Shown: positions 9,156-17,796 of the stretch, one piece after another | Numbering within the stretch: the stretch's first letter is position 1 | Layout of the letters: each line of letters starts with the position of its first letter | From: Thiofilum sp039797965 | GTDB lineage: Bacteria; Pseudomonadota; Gammaproteobacteria; Thiotrichales; Thiotrichaceae | Reading direction: 5' to 3' | Length of the DNA stretch: 64,000 nucleotides | Assembly (NCBI GenBank): GCA_039797965.1 | Contig: JBDKGX010000002.1 | Coordinates: forward strand, 47,326-111,325 | Notes under the pieces: model-generated | What the model saw: the letters and a program-made list of their open reading frames with translations, nothing else | What the model was told of the DNA's origin: nothing | Databases searched by the model: none | Program-made: the position numbers and the translations under genes

Positions 9156-10223
9156 TTAGAATGCGTAGTTGAAGCGAGCACGTAGAGAGTTATTCTTAGC
9201 AGTCAAACCACCATCATATTTGGCTTTTGAGGTGTTAGCTGCAAAAGTTACGGTTGCGTCTTTGCTACCCATTAAAGGTACTGTATAAGCTGCATACAAG
9301 CTATCTTGTTTTCCAAGATTAGCAGTTTTGTCGTGAATATACCCGGCTCCAAATCTTCCACGCTCACCGTTCAAGCCATAAGACTTCATTGTACCAACTA
9401 ATGTAGTACCATTAAGTTTACGCTTACCCTGAGCGTAATTAACATTTGCCTTAACAGTACCTACGGTAGTTCCAGCAGTGATACCAAAACCAGCAGTTTT
9501 ATCCGTATTACCTGCCGTGTCTTTAATGTTTAGCATGTCATAGCCAGCAGCCATACGAAAACGTCCAGCATCAAATTTTACGACCGGACGAATACCAGTA
9601 GTTTTAATACCATTGGCATCTTTATAAGCAGCCCCTAATTCAACTTGAGTTTTACCTACATTGAAGTGAGCAGCACCCTGGATAACATCATCGGAATTAC
9701 GACCACGGATTTTATTAGCTTGATAACCTAAACCAAATAGCGAGGATAAGGAAGTAAGATCAGCATCTGTCAATGTTGGATCTGCGGCAGCAAGCTCACT
9801 CTTAAAAGTTGAAACAACGTCATCAGTGGCTCGAGTGAAGACTGTATCTTTGCCCGTTGGGAATAAATCAACAGCTTCAAAACGACCTAGTTGCACATCC
9901 CAAGCTTTTTTACCAAACTTAATATAAGTGTCATCGGTAGCATTATTTTTGCCATTAGTATAACTAAATAATGGTTGAACTACTGCCTCTACGAAAGAAC
10001 CATTAGGGTTGTCAATACGAGCCTTGGCATTCAGTTTAACTCGACCACCTTCATTAGTATTCTTGACAGAAGACCAGCCATTGTCAAACGTAGTTTTGCC
10101 AGAGGTGATATCATACTCAGCATCACCACCAATATTAAAAGTTTTTTCTGCGGATGCTCCAAAGCTCACTAATAGCGCAGCTAAACCTGTAGCGATGCTC
10201 ATTTTCAAACTAGTTTTCATCAT
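9156..10223 (-). CDS. outer-membrane porin, paralogue 2
   Basis: A 355-residue secreted beta-barrel protein. An N-terminal signal peptide of about 26 residues ends in ASA, before EKTFNIGG. The body alternates short amphipathic strands, and the last residue is phenylalanine (RARFNYAF), the usual signal for outer-membrane insertion. It is a close paralogue of the next porin upstream; both share AEYDIT.GKTTF, KKAWDVQLGRFEA-like, NSDDVIQGAAHFN and the C-terminal quarter. Two adjacent ATG codons could serve as start; AAAGG precedes them. Placement between a sugar importer and a kinase suggests a carbohydrate-selective or general channel for the fructose module (inference). Confidence 0.8.
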   Translation of the reverse strand: MMKTSLKMSIATGLAALLVSFGASAEKTFNIGGDAEYDITSGKTTFDNGWSSVKNTNEGGRVKLNAKARIDNPNGSFVEAVVQPLFSYTNGKNNATDDTYIKFGKKAWDVQLGRFEAVDLFPTGKDTVFTRATDDVVSTFKSELAAADPTLTDADLTSLSSLFGLGYQANKIRGRNSDDVIQGAAHFNVGKTQVELGAAYKDANGIKTTGIRPVVKFDAGRFRMAAGYDMLNIKDTAGNTDKTAGFGITAGTTVGTVKANVNYAQGKRKLNGTTLVGTMKSYGLNGERGRFGAGYIHDKTANLGKQDSLYAAYTVPLMGSKDATVTFAANTSKAKYDGGLTAKNNSLRARFNYAF

Positions 10224-10365
10224 ATGTACCTTTTGTTATTAACAAGTAAGTATTTGCTAATTCAGCAAATTATACCTAATGATGGTTAAGTTAATTTTAG
10301 CTACCAACAGTGACTAATGATCTTTGAAGCCTCAATAACTTTTCAAAATTCTACCATCTATTGAT

Positions 10366-10381
10366 CTAACTATTTAGTTAG
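10366..10381. promoter_or_regulatory. palindrome in the gap between the two porin genes
   Basis: In the 304-bp gap between the porins, CTAACTA and TAGTTAG form perfect seven-base arms around TT, about 145 bp before the downstream porin start. It contains ATTTAGTTA, a nine-base match to the half-site of the large palindrome at 14951-14975. It may be a second site for the same repressor. Apart from this and the terminator at 10464, I see nothing in the gap. Confidence 0.35.
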
Positions 10382-10463
10382 GAACTCGAAATTTTAAAAG
10401 CAAGTTAAAGCTGATTTTTAGTTTGGGGATTATACTAAAAAACCAGTTTTAAAGTGCCTCAAA

Positions 10464-10494
10464 CAACCGAAATACTATTTTAGTACTTCGGTTG
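10464..10494 (-). terminator. terminator-like hairpin after the upstream porin
   Basis: An almost perfect 31-base inverted repeat, CAACCGAA.TACTA pairing with TAGTA.TTCGGTTG, lies 34 bp past the stop of the 10528-11622 porin. One arm contains AGTACT. The T tract on the minus strand is short (TTT), so termination efficiency is uncertain; it could also stabilise the porin mRNA 3-prime end. Confidence 0.55.
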
Positions 10495-10527
10495 CTGATA
10501 CATATACGGTCAACTATCTTCTAAAGA

Positions 10528-11622
10528 TTAGAAATTGTAGTTAAAGCGAGCACGTAATAAGTTGTTTTTTACAGTATCGCCGCCAGTGTATTTTGCTTTT
10601 GAAGTGTTCGCCGCAAAAGTCACAGAAGCATCTTTACTACCCATTAAAGGCACGGTGTAAGCACCGTAGAAAGTATCTTGTTTGCCTACATTAGCGGTTT
10701 TGTCATATATATAACCTGCACCAAAACGGCCACGTGAACCGTTTAGACCATAAGAGGTCATTTTAGGGGCATTAGCTAATGCTTTATCTTTACCTTGTGC
10801 AATATTAAAATTAGCACTGACTGTGCCAATAGTTGTACCAGCTGTTACACCAAAACCTTGGAAGTTTTGAGTAGTAGTGGTTGGGGTTTTAGTTTTGTAG
10901 CTATCATAACCAGCAGCAACACGGAAACGACCGGCATCGAATTTAACAACGGGGCGAATACCTGTAGTTTTTGTACCATTGGCATCTTTATAACCGGCAC
11001 CTAACTCTACTTGGGTTTTACCAATATTGAAATGTGCAGCCCCTTGAATTACATCATCACTATTACGACCACGCATTTTATTAGCTTGATAACCTAAGCC
11101 ACCAGATGCATCATTTGTTGTTGCGTCGTTATCTGTTTTAGCAAGCTTAAGATCGCTACTTACTTTTACATCACTAGCACGTTGTAAAGCAACATCAGTG
11201 TCACGACCAGCTTGTTTTCCATAAGGGAATAAATCAATAGCTTCAAAACGACCTAATTTAATATCCCATGCTTTTTTACCAAACATGATGTATTGGTCGC
11301 CAGAGGCATCAGATTGTTTGCCATCGGTGAAGTAGAAGCGAGGAGCAGCTACAGCTTCTACGAAGCTACCATTGTCATTATCAATACGAGCTTTTGCTGT
11401 TAATTGAACACGACCACCTTCGTTAGTATTTTTTACTGAGCCAGTACCAATTACACGAGAACCTACAGCATCACCATTAGTAAAAGTAGTTTTACCAGTA
11501 GTGATGTCATACTCTGCCCAACCACCTACGTTAAAAGTCTTCTCAGCGGCTGTTGCGCCTAAGCTAATTAGAGCAGTAGCTAAACCCACAACAACACTTA
11601 ATTTCAAACTAGTTTTCATCAT
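10528..11622 (-). CDS. outer-membrane porin, paralogue 1
   Basis: A 364-residue porin with a signal peptide of about 25 residues (ending near GATA) and a terminal phenylalanine (RARFNYNF). The mature part resembles gammaproteobacterial porins of the OprB-like or general type in having a repeated NEGGRV.L.AKARIDN strand pattern, but I cannot assign a named family with confidence. It is paralogous to the gene downstream; the main differences lie in inserts near residues 45-60 and 140-165, which could be surface loops. It lies downstream of frcA across a 218-bp gap with its own likely promoter. Confidence 0.8.
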   Translation of the reverse strand: MMKTSLKLSVVVGLATALISLGATAAEKTFNVGGWAEYDITTGKTTFTNGDAVGSRVIGTGSVKNTNEGGRVQLTAKARIDNDNGSFVEAVAAPRFYFTDGKQSDASGDQYIMFGKKAWDIKLGRFEAIDLFPYGKQAGRDTDVALQRASDVKVSSDLKLAKTDNDATTNDASGGLGYQANKMRGRNSDDVIQGAAHFNIGKTQVELGAGYKDANGTKTTGIRPVVKFDAGRFRVAAGYDSYKTKTPTTTTQNFQGFGVTAGTTIGTVSANFNIAQGKDKALANAPKMTSYGLNGSRGRFGAGYIYDKTANVGKQDTFYGAYTVPLMGSKDASVTFAANTSKAKYTGGDTVKNNLLRARFNYNF

Positions 11623-11750
11623 ATGTACCTTTCGTTAGAACCATTTCGCGCTTAGTGAAACTCTGCCAGTTAAATGACAGGGTTAGGTTATAAAGATCTA
11701 GTAGGTTAGCTCCCACTGTAATTACTATATTTATACCACTTTATAGCACA

Positions 11751-11780
11751 TAAGCAACAGTCTATTGCATTTAAGCAACA
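11751..11780. promoter_or_regulatory. direct repeats upstream of porin 1
   Basis: TAAGCAACA occurs at 11751-11759 and again at 11772-11780, 21 bp apart, which is two helical turns, about 130-160 bp before the porin start. Such spacing is common for activator half-sites bound on one face of DNA. No known consensus was recognised. Confidence 0.3.
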
Positions 11781-11840
11781 AAAGCATCACTTAAAATTAA
11801 AATCCGACTAACTGGCTGTTTTCAGCTCAAATTCACACCG

Positions 11841-12638
11841 CTAGACCACATAAGCCCCAGCAGGGTGATCAGCCGGATCCAGAGCACCCGTCATAATAGC
11901 CACACCCTCTGCCATGGTATGAGTTTTTGGGCTAATAATTGCAATACGTTTGCCTAAACGGTGCACATGTATCCGATCTGCCACTTCCCACACATGAGGC
12001 ATATTGTGGCTAATCAATACAATAGGCATACCCCTAGAACGTACATCCTTAATTAGCTCCAGTACTCGCCGAGACTCTTTTACCCCTAACGCAGCGGTAG
12101 GTTCGTCCATGATGATGACTCGGCTCCCAAACGCCGCCGCTCGTGCTACCGCCACCCCTTGCCTTTGTCCACCAGATAGTGTTTCAACGGGCTGATTTAA
12201 GGTTTGAATCGTCAAAAGTCCTAATTCTGATAATTTCTCACGCGCATCATTCTGCATCGACTTCCGATCCAACATGCGTAAATATTTACCTAAAAATCCT
12301 GACTTACGCCGCTCCCGACCTAAAAACATGTTGTCCACAATATCGAGTGACGGTGAAACCGCTAAATTTTGATAGACCGTCTCAATGCCTGCTAAGCGGG
12401 CTTCCATGGGGTTATTAAACTGTTGTAATTTCCCCTCTAAATAAATATCGCCTGCATCAGGTTTAATAGCACCCGATAAGGCTTTAATCAGTGAGGATTT
12501 ACCTGCACCATTATCGCCAATGACGGCGAGTACTTCAGCAGGGTACAAATCAAAGTCAGAGTGATCGAGTGCAGTGACTCGCCCATAGCGTTTCACTAAA
12601 CCGGTGGCTTTTAAAATAGTAGTACGAGTACTTGACAT
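11841..12638 (-). CDS. frcA: sugar ABC transporter ATP-binding protein, FrcA-like
   Basis: Energises uptake of a monosaccharide, probably fructose, at the inner membrane. It has Walker A GDNGAGKSS, signature LSGGQRQGVAVARA, Walker B VIIMDEPTAALG, and a switch histidine in ISHNMPHV. Only one ATPase domain is present (about 265 residues), as in FrcA and unlike the double-domain RbsA/XylG type. The open frame extends upstream to 12713 inside the permease gene, but the ATG at 12638 is preceded by GGAG at good spacing and begins just after the permease stop, so that start was chosen. Phrases such as FDLYPAEVLAVIGDNGAG and PMEARLAGIETVYQNLA are close to what I recall of rhizobial FrcA. Confidence 0.88.
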   Translation of the reverse strand: MSSTRTTILKATGLVKRYGRVTALDHSDFDLYPAEVLAVIGDNGAGKSSLIKALSGAIKPDAGDIYLEGKLQQFNNPMEARLAGIETVYQNLAVSPSLDIVDNMFLGRERRKSGFLGKYLRMLDRKSMQNDAREKLSELGLLTIQTLNQPVETLSGGQRQGVAVARAAAFGSRVIIMDEPTAALGVKESRRVLELIKDVRSRGMPIVLISHNMPHVWEVADRIHVHRLGKRIAIISPKTHTMAEGVAIMTGALDPADHPAGAYVV

Positions 12639-12640
12639 GA

Positions 12641-13717
12641 TTACGCTCTCCGAATCCATTGATCTAAGGCAACTGCAACAATAATGAGCACACCGATAGC
12701 AAATTCTTGCCACAGTACATCCACCCCAGCAAGGGCTAGACCATTTCTAAATACACCCACTACTAAAGCACCAATCAATGTACCGAAAATAGCGCCTCGC
12801 CCACCAAATAGACTGGTTCCGCCAATCACCACTGCTGTAATACTGTCAAGATTAGCATTCACCCCCGCTTGAGGACTAACTGAGCCAATGCGTCCAATCA
12901 ATGCCCATGCAGCAAAAGCACAAATGACCCCCGCTACAATATAAACAGACAACAACACATGCTTAGTTTGAATACCTGCTAATTCAGCCGCTTGAGGGTC
13001 ATCCCCCGTGGCGTACACATGTTTACCCCATGCGGTGTAGTTGAGTGAGTACCATAAGATAGTAAATAGCAGGATCAACATGATAGAGCCCACCGTAATC
13101 CGCGCTCCCCAGATTTCAAAGGCAATACCTGTCCACTGTAGTAGTGAAGCATTAGCCGAAATATCTTGAGCACGAATAGTCTCACTATTGGAATACCAGA
13201 GATTCAGAGCAAAAAAGATACTCCAAGTACCCAAAGTGACTATAAAAGGCGGTAACCTAAAACGAGTAATCAATAAACCATTAATACCCCCACAAATAGC
13301 CCCCACCATGAGTCCAAAGAGCAGGGCAATACCAGAGGGCATACCATAATCAATCGCAAAGCGTCCCATCACCACCGAAGACAGCACCATAATCGCACCC
13401 ACGGAGAGATCGATTCCCGCCGTCAAAATGACTAAGGTTTGTGCTGCCCCTAACATACCTACAATCACTACTTGTTGCAGGACAAGAGATAAATTGAAAG
13501 CGGATAAAAAGCGATCACCCACAATCAAATAAAAGACCAAAATAGCCAGCGCTAACACCGTGGCAGGTGCAGCAACAGGATTGTTGTGCATAAAGCGTTG
13601 GACACGCTCCAAAAGACTGAGACGCTCTACTTCAAATGAAGCCACCGTCCCACTCACTGAGGCCGCGACTTTTTCAAATTCAGCAGTAGGTGATCCACCA
13701 GTATGGGGTGTAGACAT
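12641..13717 (-). CDS. frcC: sugar ABC transporter permease, FrcC-like
   Basis: Membrane channel of the importer, family BPD_transp_2 (RbsC/FrcC). The 358-residue protein has about 45 cytoplasmic residues, then eight to ten hydrophobic helices, with the family motif DLSVGAIM near residue 105 and AELAGIQTKHVLLSVY in the cytoplasmic loop. The phrase SETIRAQDI is, to my recollection, characteristic of FrcC. A strong AGGAGG stands seven bases before the ATG. It lies between frcB and frcA, separated from frcB by a structured 94-bp gap. Confidence 0.88.
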   Translation of the reverse strand: MSTPHTGGSPTAEFEKVAASVSGTVASFEVERLSLLERVQRFMHNNPVAAPATVLALAILVFYLIVGDRFLSAFNLSLVLQQVVIVGMLGAAQTLVILTAGIDLSVGAIMVLSSVVMGRFAIDYGMPSGIALLFGLMVGAICGGINGLLITRFRLPPFIVTLGTWSIFFALNLWYSNSETIRAQDISANASLLQWTGIAFEIWGARITVGSIMLILLFTILWYSLNYTAWGKHVYATGDDPQAAELAGIQTKHVLLSVYIVAGVICAFAAWALIGRIGSVSPQAGVNANLDSITAVVIGGTSLFGGRGAIFGTLIGALVVGVFRNGLALAGVDVLWQEFAIGVLIIVAVALDQWIRRA

Positions 13718-13745
13718 AGGCTTCCTCCTGAAATCACAAATGAGT

Positions 13746-13796
13746 ACTTGGTTGATGCGGGGAGTACTCGATTCATAATCGAGTACTTAACCAAGT
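13746..13796 (-). other. nested hairpin between frcB and frcC
   Basis: AGTACTCGATT (13763-13773) pairs perfectly with AATCGAGTACT (13777-13787) around a three-base loop. This lies inside a second stem ACTTGGTT (13746-13753) with AACCAAGT (13789-13796). The transcript would fold into a long stem just after the frcB stop. Such intra-operon stems often protect the binding-protein message or partly terminate transcription, raising binding protein over permease. The role is inferred. Three AGTACT copies occur here. Confidence 0.6.
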
Positions 13797-13811
13797 TATA
13801 GACTAATTAGC

Positions 13812-14831
13812 TTAACCCCAGCACTTTTTAGCACCGTCTTCAGAGTTCAATGCAGGTAAACCCTCAGCAGGTTTATCAGTAATAAGCTCAACCCCAGTAT
13901 CAAAGAAGTCTAAGCCTTCGGTTGCTTTAGGTTTTGTACCGTCTTTAGCAAAGGCTGCTACGGCTTCAACTCCCTTAGACGCCATTAAGAGTGGGAATTG
14001 CATAGAGGTTGCACCGATGACACCGGCTTTGACATTCGCCACCCCAGGGCAACCGCCATCAACCGATACAATTAATACTTCTTTCTCTTTACCCACGGCT
14101 TTTAAACCTTCATAAGCTCCGGCTGCCGCAGGCTCATTAATGGTGTAAACCAAATTAATGCTAGGGTCTTTTTGCAGTAGATTTTCAATTGCACGACGAC
14201 CCCCTTCTTCAGAGCCATCCGTGACATCGCTACCCACAATACGCTTATCGTCCTCGTCACCCATTTTTTTCGGGTCTTTTAAATCAATGCCAAACCCTTT
14301 TAGGAAGCCTTGATCGCGTGCCACATCCACACTGATTTGGCTAGCATTGAGATCGAGTAGGGCAATTTTTGCTGTTGCTGCTTTATCGCCAAGGCTTTTA
14401 GCCGCCCATTGACCGATGAGCTCACCAGCTTTGAAGTTATCAGTAGCAAAAGTGATATCAGCCGCATTTGCAGGTTCTAGTGGGGTGTCTAACGCAATCA
14501 CCAATAAACCCGCAGCACGGGCTTTTTCAATCGCAGGGACAATCGCTTTGGAGTCATTAGGCGTAATCAGAATCCCTTTTGCTCCCGCCGCAATCAGGTT
14601 TTCCACCGCTTGTACTTGTGAATCGTTATCGCCGTCTTTTTTACCGGCAAAGCTACGCAGCTCTAAGCCGAGTTCTTTGGCTTTGGCTTCAGCGCCTTCT
14701 TTCATTTTAACGAAGAAAGGGTTGGTATTGGTTTTAGTAATCAGACCTACAATGGTGCCTTCAGCATGAGAGGCGATAGGTAACATAAAGCAAGCCGATA
14801 ATGCCAGAGTCAAGGTGGACTTTTTAAACAT
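13812..14831 (-). CDS. frcB: sugar ABC transporter substrate-binding protein, FrcB-like
   Basis: Periplasmic receptor of the importer, Peripla_BP_4 (ribose/fructose-binding type I). The 339-residue protein has a signal peptide ending at SHA-EGTIVGL (about residue 23), then the receptor opening ITKTNTNPFFVKMKEGA, the hinge-side ITPNDSKAIVPAIEKARAAG, DGSEEGGRRAIENLL and NEPAAAGAYEGLK. The C-terminal CW is close to the end. GGAGGAG lies eight bases before the ATG. It is the first gene of frcBCA, divergent from the ROK regulator with a 246-bp gap. Fructose as ligand follows from its resemblance to FrcB and from the kinase downstream. Confidence 0.9.
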   Translation of the reverse strand: MFKKSTLTLALSACFMLPIASHAEGTIVGLITKTNTNPFFVKMKEGAEAKAKELGLELRSFAGKKDGDNDSQVQAVENLIAAGAKGILITPNDSKAIVPAIEKARAAGLLVIALDTPLEPANAADITFATDNFKAGELIGQWAAKSLGDKAATAKIALLDLNASQISVDVARDQGFLKGFGIDLKDPKKMGDEDDKRIVGSDVTDGSEEGGRRAIENLLQKDPSINLVYTINEPAAAGAYEGLKAVGKEKEVLIVSVDGGCPGVANVKAGVIGATSMQFPLLMASKGVEAVAAFAKDGTKPKATEGLDFFDTGVELITDKPAEGLPALNSEDGAKKCWG

Positions 14832-14950
14832 CTTAATTCTCCTCCAGAGATGTTTGCGGGTGATCAGTTGTGAGCTTCATCAGTAGTTAATTCAGCATGT
14901 TAACTACCAAGATTACTCATAAGGTTAATCAGCGATTCAGTACTTGTCAA

Positions 14951-14975
14951 TAACTAAATCAAATTGATTTAGTTA
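14951..14975. promoter_or_regulatory. perfect 25-bp palindromic operator, frcB-frcR intergenic
   Basis: TAACTAAATCAA and TTGATTTAGTTA are exact complements around one central A. The site stands midway between divergent frcB (start 14831) and the ROK gene (start 15078), where both promoters must lie. ROK repressors bind long AT-rich palindromes, so this is the best candidate operator for the adjacent regulator, controlling the importer and itself. Binding is inferred. Confidence 0.7.
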
Positions 14976-15077
14976 AATAACGAGACTATGATTGATGAGT
15001 ACTTTGTTAGGATACGAGCACAGCCAGTGGCTGATTAAGTACTAAACAACAAAAGCGCTGGATGGCATAGGAGAAGT

Positions 15078-16334
15078 ATGAGTAAGCAGATCAAAAACCG
15101 TGATCAAGGTTGTAATTTAATTGGAGTAGGACAATATAACGAACGTCTAGTACTGCAATTAATTCGCCGTGCAGGGAGTTTGCCTAAGGCTGAAATCGCT
15201 CGCCGTACTGCATTAAGTGCTCAAACCGTAACTGTCATTATTCGTCGTCTCATGAGTGAGGGGCTATTGTGTGAGCAAGAGCGTCATCGTGAAAAAGGCA
15301 AAATAGGGCAACCCGTTGTCCCCATCGCTCTTAATCCAGAGGGCGCTTACTCGATAGGGATTAAAATCGGTCGCCGTAGTCTCGATGCCATTTTAATTGA
15401 TTTTACAGGTCAAGTACTTAAGCGCTTAACGGTTAGTTATGCTTACCCAGACCCTGCTATCATTTTTCCTAAAATCAAAAAAGATATTGCCACTCTCATT
15501 AAATTTTTAAGCCCTACCCAACGCCCTCGCTTGTTAGGGATTGGGGTGGCTTCTCCCTATAATTTAGGGGGATGGCAAAGCGAAGCGCATATGCCTCCCG
15601 AAGTGACCCAACAATGGCAACAGCTAGACATCAAATCCACCATTCAAGCCCAACAAACCTTGCCAGTGTGGTTTGTTAATGATGCGACTGCTGCTTGTAT
15701 GACTACCTTGGAGTGTGGAGGGGGTGCGCCTTTTAATAATTACTTATATATTTTTTTAGGTACTTTCATCGGTGGTGGTGTAGTACTCAATCGTACTTTA
15801 TTTTTGGGTTCCCACAATAATTCTGGGGCTATTGGCTCGATGCCTTTACCTACTGGATTGTTTAAAAGCCCACACCATGCGCCCGCACAATTAATTAATT
15901 GTGCGTCTCGATATTTGTTAGACGAAGCCTTGCAAGTGATAGGGCAAAACCCTGAGAATGCGCTACAACAATTAGCCGACCTACCGCACGCCAACTTACC
16001 TACAGAATTAGTCCACACTTTTGAACAATGGTTAGAGCAAGCTGCTATATGCTTGGCGTATACCATAGCATCAGCAGTTAGTGTGATTGATTTTGAGGGA
16101 GTGGTGATAGATGGATTATTGCCCGCTTCTTTAATGGAGCAGGTGAAAAACAGGATCGAGCAAGCGCTAGAAAAAGTAGATACTGAAGGGTTAGTAAGAC
16201 CTCAGATTATTGCGGGCGCAATAGGTGGAGAAGCACGGGCATTAGGCGGGGCATTAGTCCCTTTTTACGTTAATTTTGCCCCTGATAGAGAAGTACTATT
16301 GCGTACTGAGCGGGAAACGATATCGCTTGCTTAA
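15078..16334 (+). CDS. frcR: ROK-family transcriptional repressor, FrcR-like
   Basis: Sugar-responsive DNA-binding regulator. The 418 residues begin with a winged helix (about 20-85, KAEIARRTALSAQTVTVIIRRL) followed by the ROK sugar-kinase-like domain: IGIKIGRRSLDAILID near residue 100, GIGVASPYNLGG near 155, the FVNDATAACMTTLECG segment near 200, and FLGTFIGGGVV near 230. The canonical ROK zinc-binding CxCGxxGC segment is not seen. Divergent from frcBCA, as FrcR is in rhizobia, with a 25-bp perfect palindrome between. The ligand, probably fructose or its phosphate, is inference. Confidence 0.85.
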   Translation: MSKQIKNRDQGCNLIGVGQYNERLVLQLIRRAGSLPKAEIARRTALSAQTVTVIIRRLMSEGLLCEQERHREKGKIGQPVVPIALNPEGAYSIGIKIGRRSLDAILIDFTGQVLKRLTVSYAYPDPAIIFPKIKKDIATLIKFLSPTQRPRLLGIGVASPYNLGGWQSEAHMPPEVTQQWQQLDIKSTIQAQQTLPVWFVNDATAACMTTLECGGGAPFNNYLYIFLGTFIGGGVVLNRTLFLGSHNNSGAIGSMPLPTGLFKSPHHAPAQLINCASRYLLDEALQVIGQNPENALQQLADLPHANLPTELVHTFEQWLEQAAICLAYTIASAVSVIDFEGVVIDGLLPASLMEQVKNRIEQALEKVDTEGLVRPQIIAGAIGGEARALGGALVPFYVNFAPDREVLLRTERETISLA

Positions 16335-16398
16335 GAACAATTCTATATCCCAGAGTAGGAGGTGGAGCACAGAATTATTTTTTACATAGGACTAAACT

Positions 16399-17733
16399 AT
16401 GCAATCTGGCAACAAAGCTACTGAGCTACATCGTATTGTGATTGTAGGCGGTGGCGCAGGTGGATTAGAGTTAGCAACGCTGTTAGGTCGCTCATTAGGA
16501 CGGCATAACAAAGCTGAAATAACCTTAATCGACAAAAACCGTACTCATATTTGGAAGCCTAAGCTACATGAAATTGCAGCAGGCAGTATGGATATTAATC
16601 TGCATCAACTTGATTATCTTGCCCAAGCTCATTGGAATTATTTCCGTTTTCGTATTGGTGAAATGACCGGTTTAGATCGTGAAAACCGTTTAGTACACCT
16701 CGCCCCTTACCTTGATGAAGAAGGTAAACAAGTGACCTCCGAACGTAGTATTGGCTATGATACGTTAGTGATTGCAGTAGGGAGTCGTACTAATGACTTC
16801 GGCACTAAAGGTGTGGCTGAAAATGCTATTCGCCTCGATACCCCCGAACAAGCCGAGCGTTTCCATCGTAATGTAGTCAATGCTTGCATTCGTGCCCATG
16901 TCCAGCCCAAACCCCTCAAGCCCGGTCAATTGCAGATTGCCATTATTGGTGCTGGAGCAACAGGGGTAGAGCTATCGGCTGAACTACGTCATACCATGCG
17001 GACTATTGTTGCTTATGGTCTAGACAGTATTGATCCAGATACCGATATTGTGATTACTCTCATTGAAGCTGGTGAGCGAATCTTACCAGCTTTGCCGGAG
17101 CGTCTGGCTAAATCAGTGACTGATATTTTAGATAAACTAGATATTCAATTGCGTACTTCTGCACGAGTAGTAGAGGTGACTCCTGAAGGGGTTAAGTTAG
17201 CCGATGAGTCTTTTATTCCGGCCGAACTAGTCGTGTGGGCAGCCGGTGTACGAGCACCGATGTTTTTACAAAAATTGGGATTAGAAACCAATAAACTTAA
17301 CCAACTGGTAGTCCAGCAAACCCTACAAACCACCCAAGATGAAAATATCTTTTCAATGGGTGATTGTGCCGCTTGCCCTTGGCCTCAACAAGGTGAAAAT
17401 GCTTGGGTTCCACCTCGTGCTCAAGCCGCCCATCAACAAGCCGAACATTTAGCCAAACAACTAGCACGACGTATGAATAGTCAGCCATTAGAACCGTGGC
17501 AATATAAAGACTTTGGCTCTTTAGTGTCTTTAGGTGAGCATTGGGCAGTGGGAGGATTGATGGGCAATATTTCGCGTAGTACTTTCTTTATTGACGGTTA
17601 TATTGCACGAATTATGTACAACTCTCTCTACAAAAAGCACCAACTAACGTTGTTCGGTTTTTGGAAAGTTGCTTTGGACACGTTAGGCAATATCATTCGT
17701 CGTTCAGCACGTCCCTCAATTAAGTTGCACTAA
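16399..17733 (+). CDS. ndh: type II NADH:quinone oxidoreductase (NDH-2)
   Basis: Oxidises NADH and reduces quinone at the inner membrane without pumping protons. The 444-residue protein has two dinucleotide folds: FAD-binding IVIVGGGAGGLELATLLG near residue 12 and NAD-binding IAIIGAGATGVELSAEL near 180, plus the FAD-contacting FSMGDCAACP near 320. The C-terminal part (about 380-440) is amphipathic and would attach to the membrane. It stands alone, 65 bp after the ROK gene; a convergent terminator follows. Confidence 0.92.
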   Translation: MQSGNKATELHRIVIVGGGAGGLELATLLGRSLGRHNKAEITLIDKNRTHIWKPKLHEIAAGSMDINLHQLDYLAQAHWNYFRFRIGEMTGLDRENRLVHLAPYLDEEGKQVTSERSIGYDTLVIAVGSRTNDFGTKGVAENAIRLDTPEQAERFHRNVVNACIRAHVQPKPLKPGQLQIAIIGAGATGVELSAELRHTMRTIVAYGLDSIDPDTDIVITLIEAGERILPALPERLAKSVTDILDKLDIQLRTSARVVEVTPEGVKLADESFIPAELVVWAAGVRAPMFLQKLGLETNKLNQLVVQQTLQTTQDENIFSMGDCAACPWPQQGENAWVPPRAQAAHQQAEHLAKQLARRMNSQPLEPWQYKDFGSLVSLGEHWAVGGLMGNISRSTFFIDGYIARIMYNSLYKKHQLTLFGFWKVALDTLGNIIRRSARPSIKLH

Positions 17734-17757
17734 TCTAGAGTCAAGTACTTAGATATG

Positions 17758-17786
17758 ATCACATTCACCGCCTCGGTGAGTGTGAT
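17758..17786. terminator. bidirectional terminator between ndh and allA
   Basis: A 13-base stem with one G-T wobble, running ATCACATTCACCG against CGGTGAGTGTGAT around the loop CCT, lies in the 63-bp gap between two convergent genes. TTATATT follows on the plus strand. No long T tract is present, but stem and position fit a terminator. Confidence 0.7.
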
Positions 17787-17796
17787 TTATATTCTG

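Noticed and set aside
12639..12713. Cysteine-rich N-terminal extension of FrcA (MARICYRCAHYCC)
   Set aside because: It lies inside frcC in another frame; a good ribosome-binding site precedes the internal ATG at 12638.
14416..14769. A 117-codon plus-strand frame opposite frcB, and other long antisense frames in chpA, edd, mreB and priA
   Set aside because: They mirror the codon structure of well-identified genes, have no family features and lack ribosome-binding sites.
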